NCBI RefSeq assembly: GCF_003473485.1
Contig: NC_053046.1
Location: forward strand, 15,200,001-15,264,000
Direction of reading: 5' to 3'
Source: Medicago truncatula
Taxonomy: Eukaryota > Streptophyta > Magnoliopsida > Fabales > Fabaceae
Length of the DNA: 64,000 nucleotides
Below are positions 36,804 to 45,927 of this stretch, piece by piece. Made by a program: the position numbers and the translations under genes. The stretch's first letter is position 1, and each line of letters begins with the position of its first letter. The notes beneath the pieces are model-generated. The model was not told the origin of the DNA. It did no database searches and worked only from the letters and a program-made list of their open reading frames with translations.

Positions 36804-39802
36804 TTAAAGGGGTTTTTTAATAATTCTTAATTTTTCTTTGATAAAATTAAATCTTTCCTCCACAAGAGGTTTTGTAAAAATATCAGCTAATTGATTCTCA
36901 GTGTCAACAAACATAAGTTCAATTTCAATTTTGTTGACATGATCACGAATAAAATGATGCTTAATTTCTATGTGTTTTGATCTTGAATGCTGAATAGGAT
37001 TTTTTGATAAATTAATAGCACTGGTATTATCACATAAAATTTTAATATTTGCGTACCTGAGAGAGAAATCTTCTAGTTGATTTCTAATCCATAATACCTG
37101 AGAGCAACAATTTGCAGCGGATATGTATTCAGCTTCTGTTGTAGAGAGTGCAATGGTGTTTTGTTTTCGACAACCCCAGCTGATCAGAGCTTCACCAAGA
37201 AATTGACATGTACCACTTGTACTTTTTCTTTCTATTTTGTCTCCAGCATAGTCAGCATCACAATAGGCCATAAGATTAAAGTGAGATCCCTTTTTGTACC
37301 AAATTCCTATGTCTGTTGTTCCGACCAGATATCTGAAGATTCTTTTGACAGCTATATGATGTGATTCTTTAGGAGCTGTTTGAAATCTGGCACAAAGTCC
37401 TACTGCAAATACAATGTCTGGTCTACTTGCAGTTAGATATAGCAAAGATCCTATCATTCCCCTATATTCTTTTTCAGGAAATGCCTTTCCATTTTCGTCT
37501 TTGTCTAAACTGGATGATGGATGCATAGGAGTAGACATGATTTTGGCTTCATTCATGTGGTATTTTTTGAGAAGGTCTTTGATGTATTTTTCTTGGCAAA
37601 TAAAAATACCATCTTTATGTTGTTTGATTTGTAATCCCAAAAAGAATTTAAGTTCTCCCATCATACTCATTTCAAATTCACTTTCCATGAGTTTGGAAAA
37701 CTCATCGCACATTTTTTCATTTGTAGCTCCAAAAATGATATCGTCAACATATACTTGAACAATCAATAAATCATTTTTATTTGTTTTTCGAAAAAGTGTG
37801 GTATCAATTTTTCCTCTTGAGAAACCATTTTGCAATAAAAATGTGCTTAATCTTTCATACCAAGCTCTTGGGGCTTGTTTTAGTCCATAGAGAGCTTTGG
37901 TTAGTTTAAACACATGTTTTGGTTTTTGAAAATCTTCAAAACCAGGAGGTTGATGAACGTAGACTTCTTCATTTAAAAAACCATTTAAAAAGGCGCTTTT
38001 TACGTCCATTTGAAAAAGTTTTATGCATTTATGAGATGCATATGCAAGAAGAATTCTTATAGCTTCCAGTCTTGCTACTGGAGCATAAGTTTCATCATAG
38101 TCGATTCCTTCTTGTTGATTGTATCCTTGTGCAACTAGTCTTGCCTTGTTTCGAGTCACCTTTCCTTCTTCATCCAATTTGTTTCTGAATACCCATCTGG
38201 TACCAATAACTGATTGATTTTGAGGTTGAGGTACCAAGGTCCAGACTTGATTTTTGTCAAATTGTAGTAACTCTTCTTTCATGGCTTCAACCCATGATTC
38301 ATCAATGATTGCATCCTTTATGTTTTTAGGTTCTATTTGTGAGATCATTGCCATGTCATTGTTCTGAAAAGATCTTCTTGTTCTTACACCGTCAATAGTA
38401 TCTCCGATGATTTGTTCTTGAGGATGATAGTCAACTGTTCTCCATGATCTTGGAGGACTTTGAGGTGGTTCCTCGTTTGAGGATCTTTGAATATTATTCT
38501 CAGAATTTTGATTATTTTGAATTTCTTCATCTTCTTCGTCAATGATCTTGTTTTGTTTTTCTAGTTCCTCAAGCTCATCAAATTTGATATGCATACTTTC
38601 TTCTAGAGTTCTTGTTCTTAGATTGTAAATTCTATATGCTTTTGAGGTAGAAGAATATCCCAAAAATATTGCTTTGTCTGACTTTGAGTCAAATTTCCCC
38701 AAAGTATCTTTATTGTTTAGGATGTAGCAATAACAGCCAAAAATATGAAAATATGAAATGTTTGGCTTTCTTCCTTTCCAGAGTTCATACGGGGTTTTGT
38801 TTAAAACTTTTCTAATTGAAACTCTGTTCAAGATATAGCAAGAGGTATTTATGGCTTCTGCCCAAAAATATTTTTCTACGTTTGATTCATTTAAGATAGT
38901 TCTTGCCATTTCTTGTAGTGTTCTATTTTTCCTTTCTACAACACCATTCTGTTGAGGTGTTCTAGGACAGGAGAAATTATGAGAGATCCCATTTTCACTG
39001 AAGAATTGCTCAAAGGAGGAGTTTTCAAATTCTCCACCATGGTCACTTCTTACAGAAATAATATGAGTTTCTTTCTCATTTTGAACTTGTTTGCAAAAGT
39101 TTTTAAAAGTTTCAAAAGAATCATATTTGTGTTTCAAAAACAAAACCCAAGTGAATCTGGAGAAATCATCAACAATTACAAAGCCATATCTTTTTCCACC
39201 AAGACTTTCTATTGAGATAGGTCCAAATAAGTCTATGTGTAGAAGTTCAAGGGGTCTTTTTGTTGAAATAAATTCTTTTTGCTTTTGACTTGTTTTCCCT
39301 TGATACATGCTTCACATATCTTATCTTTCTCAAAGTTTATCTTAGGAAGTCCTCTTACTAGATCTAGTTTTGAAATTTTGGAAATAGTATCCATACTTAT
39401 ATGTCCAGCCCTTTTATGCCAAATCCATTTATCCTTTTCAAGGGATATAAAGCATGATTCAACAGGGAGTTCATCTAAGTATAAGACATAAACATTTTTG
39501 TTTCGAGATCCGGTAAATAAGATTTTTCCTGAAGATACTTGTCTTACTTCGCATGTGTGAGGTTTGAATGTAACTTCAAGACCGCTGTCACACAATTGAC
39601 TGATGCTAATTAAGTTGTGTTTTAATCCTTCTACATATTGAACATTTTCAATCTTTGCAGAATTTATCTTACCAATAATTCCCTTACCTTTGATTCGAGC
39701 CTGTTCATTGTTACCAAAGGTTACTAATCCTCCTTCTTTTTCGACGAAGGATAGGAAACTTTGTTTATCTCCAGTCATATGTCTTGAGCATCCACTGTCC
39801 AA
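36804..39802 (-). CDS. pol region of the Sirevirus-type element
   Basis: Encodes an aspartic protease start ([11 protein letters not shown]), the GAG-pre-integrase zinc motif (HKRAGH...CEACIKGK), the integrase core, the RT with YVDDIIFG, and a copia RNase H ([12 protein letters not shown]). This is copia order. The region is carried in more than one frame and is treated as a fossil coding region. Confidence 0.9.
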
Positions 39803-41492
39803 GTACCAAGGCTTTTTCTTGACTGTTATGAGGCATTCCTGCAGTAGAAGTTAGTAAAGTTTTGGGTACCCATATCTTTTTGGGTCCTTCATGGTTAGTG
39901 TTATTTCTTAAAAAATTTCCTTTACGGAACTTGGTGATATTTGTTTTAAACATGGATTTCTTCTTTTGAATGGCTAATTCTTTTTCTTTTCTGAAACAGA
40001 ATTTTTCTAAATGTCCATATTTTTTGCAGTATGTACATTTATATCTTTCTATCTTTTTGTTAGGAATAAAAAGATCTTCATACATTTTTTGTTTGTGATC
40101 AGTTTTAAAACCTATGCAAGTTTTATCATGATAATTTTTTTGAACTCCTATGATATTTTGAAAAGTTTCAGTAGATTTCACAAATTTAATAATATCATTT
40201 TCTAATTTATGAACATTTTTCTTTAACGCTTCATTTTCTTCCTTTGTCTCATTTTTTTCACCTGTTTTTTGAGGTTGGGAATTTTGAAAAGCTTTAAGTA
40301 GTTTTTCCAAATCTTCTTTTTCCCTTTTTAGTTTATCATTTTCATTTCTCAGTTTTTCACAAGTTTGTTCAAGAATCTGTGAGCTATGAAAAAGATTGTC
40401 AAAAAGATATTCAGTTTTCTCACAAGATGAGCAGGGTTCATAATTTACCTCTTCTGTATTTGCCATTAGGCATAGGTTTGCTTGTTCATCTTCGTTCGTT
40501 GATTCTTCTGGTTCATCCCATGTAGTCAAGAAGGATTTTTGATTTGATTGATAATTGTTAGGCTTTCTTTTGAATTGTGGACATTCACTTTTGTAGTGTC
40601 CTGTTTTGTAACATCCATAACAAGTTATCTGACTTTTGTCAATTTCTGTTTTTGCATTTTCTTTTCTTGCTGGGAAGTTTCTTTTGCTTTGAATTATTCT
40701 TTGAAGTTTTCTAGTAAGAAGAACAATTTGAGCTTGTACTTCTTCTTCATCAGGTTCTAGCTGTTGATTTTCATAATTCATTTCTTCTTCTTGATTTTGC
40801 ACTTCTTGAGATGTTTTGAATGCAATCATTTTTTTATTTGAAGATTTGTCTTCTTGTAAGAATACTTCATGAGCTTTTAAAGATCCAATGAGATCCTCTA
40901 ATCTGAGTTTAGATAGATCTTTTGCTTCTGTTATAGCAGTTACGATGTGTCTCCAAGATTTTGGAAGACATCTTAGAACTTTTCTTACTCTTTCGTGAAC
41001 AGAAAAATTCTTTTCAAGAGAGCGTAACTCATTCAAAATGATGGTAAACCTTCCATACATTTCATCAATGGTTTCGGTTTCCTTCATTTCGAATAGTTCA
41101 TATTTTCGTACACCGATGTCAATTCTTGTTTCTTTTACGTGACTGGTACCTTCATGATGTATTTTTAAGGAATCCCAAATTTCTTTGGCAGTTTTGCTTT
41201 CTTGTACTCTATCAAATTCTTCCCTGCTTAAAGCCATGGTTAGAAATAATTTTGCTTTAAAATTAAGTAGAGCACGCTTACCTTCCTCTTCCGACCAGTC
41301 TTCTTGTTTTTTTATGTTTAGATCCTCATCATATGCAATGTAGTTTCCGTTTTCTACTACCGACCACATGTGGTTGTCTTGTGATTGTAAAAATAGTTGC
41401 ATTTTGTCTTTCCAGTAGTAGTAATCAGCTCCTTCAAATAGAGGTGGTCTAGATGAAGAACCTCCTTCAGACATGAACTTTACCTTAGACAT
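39765..41492 (-). CDS. gag region of the Sirevirus-type element
   Basis: 575 codons. It has the UBN2/retrotran-gag type domain in the first 200 residues (WKDKMQLFLQSQD, then the IWDSLKIHHEG region), a CCHC knuckle CYGCYKTGHYKSEC near residue 300, a long coiled coil (ENDKLKREKEDLEKLLKAF), and a second CCHC (CTYCKKYGHLEKFC). Two knuckles around a coiled coil are usual for Sirevirus Gag. Confidence 0.9.
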   Translation of the reverse strand: MSKVKFMSEGGSSSRPPLFEGADYYYWKDKMQLFLQSQDNHMWSVVENGNYIAYDEDLNIKKQEDWSEEEGKRALLNFKAKLFLTMALSREEFDRVQESKTAKEIWDSLKIHHEGTSHVKETRIDIGVRKYELFEMKETETIDEMYGRFTIILNELRSLEKNFSVHERVRKVLRCLPKSWRHIVTAITEAKDLSKLRLEDLIGSLKAHEVFLQEDKSSNKKMIAFKTSQEVQNQEEEMNYENQQLEPDEEEVQAQIVLLTRKLQRIIQSKRNFPARKENAKTEIDKSQITCYGCYKTGHYKSECPQFKRKPNNYQSNQKSFLTTWDEPEESTNEDEQANLCLMANTEEVNYEPCSSCEKTEYLFDNLFHSSQILEQTCEKLRNENDKLKREKEDLEKLLKAFQNSQPQKTGEKNETKEENEALKKNVHKLENDIIKFVKSTETFQNIIGVQKNYHDKTCIGFKTDHKQKMYEDLFIPNKKIERYKCTYCKKYGHLEKFCFRKEKELAIQKKKSMFKTNITKFRKGNFLRNNTNHEGPKKIWVPKTLLTSTAGMPHNSQEKALVLGQWMLKTYDWR

Positions 41493-41629
41493 TTTGTATT
41501 CTCTTCTTGGATCCTTTTCCTTCTACACCGTTGGGTGTTTAGGTTTTTTGAGACTTTCTTTTCTGGATCTTTTTCCTCCTACACCGTTGGGTGCTTAGGC
41601 TTTTTAGAGGCCGTGCTCTGATACCAATT

Positions 41630-42926
41630 GAAGTAAATAATATCACAAGAAAGGGGGGTTTGAATTGTGATGTAATAAAAATTACCTATTAAAAATTCTC
41701 AACAAAAACGTTAGTGATTTAAATGGAATTTTAAATAGATATAGTGAAGGTGTGTGACTAGTGCAAATAAAAATAGATAAGGAAGAAGGATCACACAAAA
41801 AAGTTATCCTGGTTCACCCAACTTGGGTTAGTCCAGTCCCCACAATACTTGTGAGATTTTCCACTAGGTAATTGAGTTATGACTTAATCTCAATTCCTTC
41901 TTTCTTCTTAGATCTTTCTGATCTTTACAACACTTTCTTTCAACCTTCACTTGGTCAAGTCACTTGCCGTTACGAGCAAGAATTTTTACAACCTTTCTGC
42001 ACACTTGCAGATTCTTTTACAATAGTATTTAAAAGTATTAAACTTCTTCAAAGATTTAATACACAAAAGAGCTGCTTGCTCAAAACAAAGATATGGTTCT
42101 TGAGTGATTTGTAAACAAAGAAATTCTTAATGAATATTGTCTTTTCTCTTTTTCTCAAAAGTTGTTTTTCTCTCTTGCTGAAGTCTTCTATTTATAGGAG
42201 AAAAACTCTTGTTAAATTCTTCCTTTCTTGCAGCGCAAGTTTCAAGGGAGCCTTTGAGATGAAACTGTTCCTTTCGAAGTTGAGATCGATCTCTAAATCT
42301 GCTGAGGCTTTCCTTTGTACTTTGTTGCTTGCTACGTGAGACATGAGCTTTGTACAGCTCATTTCCTTTTCACTTGTTGCTGTACCATAAGACTTGAGCC
42401 CAAAGAAAAGGCTTTTCTTGTACTAGGTAGCTTTCTTGTCATGTTGTGAGGTGACCATAAAGTAAATATCCAAAGGTTTATAGTTTTGTATTTGTCTTAC
42501 ACTCTTGATGTGTTGTCGAAAATATAGTGGTCATTCTCATGCCAACCATTTTTGCACATGACATTAAATATGTTCTTTTTGTTCATATGTTCATTTGTAG
42601 TAAGCTTCAAATAATATTCCCTTGTCATGATATAGTTTATGCTTGAAATATTTATTGCTTCCTCAAATGTAACATTCCATTTCCCTGTACGTGCTTGGCC
42701 TTATTTGAACATTAAATCCATATTTGAAACCAATACTTGAGATCAATCTCTCCATCATAACTTGGTGCTTTCCTTGATAATTGTACAATGCTTTTATACC
42801 TTTAACTTAAAAAAGATACTCAAGAGCACAAGTTATATAACAATTAAAATCAGAATTAATAAAGTTTAATTTAATTAGTTTGTTATCTTTAAAATTAAAA
42901 ATAGGGATTTAGATTTTATATCAACA
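41630..42926 (-). repeat. 5' LTR of the Sirevirus-type element
   Basis: 1297 bp, TG...CA, abutting the 5' half of NLR1 at 42927. The primer-binding site lies just inside. Confidence 0.95.
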
Positions 42927-44389
42927 GATCATGCATCTTGAAACTTGTAATTTTGCCAAATATATCTGTCTCAATATCTTGGAAAAATGATCTCAAGTAT
43001 AATTCATTCCACACCCCATTGCCAATATCTTCCTCGTCCAACATTTCATTAGATGAAACCAAGCCATTAGCCATCCAAAGCTCAATTAGAAACTTCTTAC
43101 TTATTCTTTCATCTTTGATAAATAGAGCACAGAAGGCAAAGCATTGTCTCAATTTTACTGGCAAATTCAAGTAACTTAATCTCAAGGTAGGCATGACATA
43201 ATCTTCATCTTGTAAACTCCATAATTTGCTTTCCTTGACATAGTGCCACTCATTTACCTCTCTTTTAAAACGCAAGAGACTTCCTAGTGCTATTGCTGCA
43301 AGAGGTACTCCGCCACACTTCTTTAGTATCTCTTTCCCTATTACCACAAGCTCATCTTGTTCTACCTCATTTGGCCCAAAAGCTCGTTGTTTAAACAATT
43401 CCCAACAATCTACATCAGATAGCTTTGATACTTCAAAAGGAGGAATTGTTCCCATGATTTCTGCTACCTTTTCAAGACGAGTAGTGACCAATACTGAAGC
43501 ACCCTTTCCTCCACAAGCCAACAAAGATTTCAACTTGTGCCATTTCTCTTGTTTTTCATTCCACACATCATCTAAAACAAGCAAATATTTTTTTCTTTGC
43601 AATAGATCTTTGAAGTTTTCTTTGTAGTGGCTCAAGATCCAAATCATCACAAGATTTCTTAGTTGCAGCTTCAATGATGCTTCTAGTCATTCTTTTGATA
43701 CTAAAATCATCTGAAACACACACCCACATTCTCAGATCAAAGTGTTTGACAACACTTTCATGATTGAATATAAGTTGGGCAAGTGTTGTTTTTCCAAGTC
43801 CGCCTAGTCCCACAATTGGATAAACCGACAAATCCTCAAAACCAGAAGCACCGTTAACCAAAATATCTACCATTTTATCCCTATCACCATCTCTTCCGAA
43901 GACTTGAGGTTGAGAAATGATTGAGGTTGTTTGGCGCCAGTCAATGACTCCATCTCTCTTCTCTTTAACCATTTCAATCAAATGAAACTTACTCCTTTCT
44001 TCAGCTATTTCATTTAATCTCTCTCGTATGCTTTTCATTTTCTTAGCAATTTTGTAACGGAAAGCAACATGCTTTGGATGAAAAGAGGATACGAAAGAGC
44101 TTTGTACCTTATGTGATAGTCCTTTGTACTCCATCTCCAATGATTGAGTGGCACACTCGTCCAAGATGTCATCGAGGACGTGAACAGCATCTTTGAGCTT
44201 AAGCAACCAATCTTTGATAGCTTTGTCAGTGAATTGTTTCTCCTCGGCATCTTCAAGAGTAGCCTTGATTGTAGTGAGCAAGCTTGAAAGACTTTTAAAG
44301 TCTTGATCGAAACCAAGAAATAGAGCTAGCTTCTTCTGAATTAGTGAGTTCAAATTGTGAAGCACAACTTCAAGCACAGCTTCAGCCAT
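42927..44389 (-). pseudogene. NLR1, 5' part: CC and NB-ARC domains, frameshifted
   Basis: Starts at the ATG at 44387-44389 (MAEAVLEVVLHNLNSL), the same start as its two relatives; longer upstream frames are chance. It encodes an Rx-type coiled coil with VHVLDDILDEC (the EDVID-motif position), P-loop GLGGLGKTT, RNBS-A and, in a shifted frame, kinase-2 LLVLDDVW, RNBS-B, GLPL (GGVPLAAIALG), RNBS-D and the start of the MHD motif. Compared with NLR2 and NLR3 there is a net one-base gain between about 43587 and 43625, just before kinase-2, which puts the rest out of frame. The coding sequence then stops at the retroelement inside KMHDL. NLR1 thus carries two separate lesions and cannot make a full receptor. 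Confidence 0.9.
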
Positions 44390-45599
44390 ATTCAAAGTTC
44401 TAACTCTCAAAATGTAAGTGTGAACGAGAAATGCAATGGTTGTATCAAACAAGAAGGTTAATAAGAAATGAAATGAAAGTGAACAGTTATGTGTGACTAA
44501 AATTTCGTGGAAACAATTAGATGAAAATGACACCCGTTAATGTTAATGCATCTTTGGAATTTTGCTTAAAGTTGGTTTAATTTCCACAGTATTTTATTGT
44601 TTGATTGAAACTGGTGGAAATAACTACCACATGAAAATGACATATTAGATAAAATAAACAAAGACTTTTATGTCAATATCATCAGGTTGAAACTTCATGG
44701 ATGGGGCTGTTGTTGCTGCAATCAAATGTTTTTGTGGAATAATGTACGCTAAAGTTTCATTTTCCAAGTAAAATTAACATTTTCTATGTAATTTACATCC
44801 TCTCTTACTAATCTTCGTTTTAATAATATTTTTGTGCTGCTCTGGAGGTTCTCCGTTCGATTCTTTCCGATGATAATTTCAGTCAACTAGTTTGAGTTCT
44901 TAAAAAAAAAAGTTGACAAAATGTTCCTTACATAAAAGACTTGACATCAACACCACCGCACCATTTGTATACACGGTTTCCTGACTTTTGTATTGTTTCT
45001 TATTTCTTCTTGATTTTAATACTACGTATAGTAGCTGTATTTTATACGGTGTTGGATATACAATATCTGACTTTTCTGTCTAAATAACTTCCTCTAAATT
45101 CTTTTATACCAATTGACAACGTGTATGTCCCTATGTCTAGGTACTGTAGTATAAGATCGATGTCAGATATTGAAAAAAATACATATTCTTGTGGATAACA
45201 ACTTTAATATGCATATTCTTGTGGATAACATTTTTAATATGCAAATTAACTTTTAAAAATCACGTAAAAATGTTTAAAAATAATAATATTTTTTTACACT
45301 TAAAACTAATAATTAAATATTACAAATCAAATTATTTAACTAATCCAACACCGTCCAATTCAAAGAAACTAATCCAACATTAAAAAAAACAAAATTTATA
45401 AATTTTCTTTGAGAAGTCTACGTTCATAAAGTTGCAAATAGCATTCTCCAAAACTTTCAAAAAGTTAATGTATTAGTTAATATGCAACATTATTTTACTC
45501 AATCATCATAATCTATTAAAAAAATCATTGATAAATGTTATTTTGGTTCAATAAACAAACTAGAAGAAAAAAATGAAATTGATAGTTAAACAAAACTTA
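44390..45599. other. NLR1 upstream region and spacer
   Basis: The first 200-300 bp resemble the upstream regions of NLR2 and NLR3 (TCTTTGGAATTTTGC, GATTGAAA). A 33-bp unit (TATTCTTGTGGATAAC..TTTAATATGCA) is in tandem at 45185-45245. No gene seen. Confidence 0.5.
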
Positions 45600-45927
45600 T
45601 CAAATTAATGACTTCAAGAAATATTTTTCAATGATACCAACAATGAAACAAATAAAATATAAATCTACACCAAAAGAGATTGTGAGTTGTAAACAAAAAA
45701 ATGAAACTGTGAGTGATGTTGGGTAAAAGATACTACTTGTGGAGGCCCTGACAATTGTACTTGTCAAACTTCTCAGATTGTTGAGGCATTCAATGCTCGC
45801 CAGAAGACATATTAACTTCCGACAATGAGAAATAAGTAAATTGCAAGGCATTGATTGCATAACTTTAACGACCGAAGGGAACACATATTTTGTAAGCCTC
45901 ATCAAAACTTTCTGTTTCGGAGTAACT
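45600..45927 (-). pseudogene. Decayed LRR sequence beyond the NLR2 stop
   Basis: On the minus strand, past the NLR2 stop, LRR-like text persists out of frame: LLISHCRKLICLLASIECLNNL corresponds to NISQCPKLTCLPMSIQCLTAL near the end of NLR3. The stretch covers part of the roughly 125 residues missing from NLR2. It is the eroded original 3' end of NLR2. Confidence 0.7.

Larger units (their letters stand above)
32632..42926 (-). mobile_element. Ty1/copia Sirevirus-type LTR retrotransposon in NLR1
   Basis: A 10,295-bp element with two LTRs, flanked by the 5-bp target duplication GATCA (32627-32631 and 42927-42931). The LTRs begin TG and end CA. It reads on the minus strand, so 41630-42926 is the 5' LTR. 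The primer-binding site next to it (41616-41627, read as TGGTATCAGAGC) is complementary to initiator tRNA-Met, and a purine tract (33924-33938) precedes the 3' LTR. The order is gag, protease, integrase, RT/RNase H (copia order), then a further ORF before the 3' LTR, as in SIRE1-like Sireviruses. The LTRs are almost identical, so the insertion is young. All parts are present; the gag-pol frame has about two interruptions, so it looks nearly whole but not intact. Confidence 0.95.
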
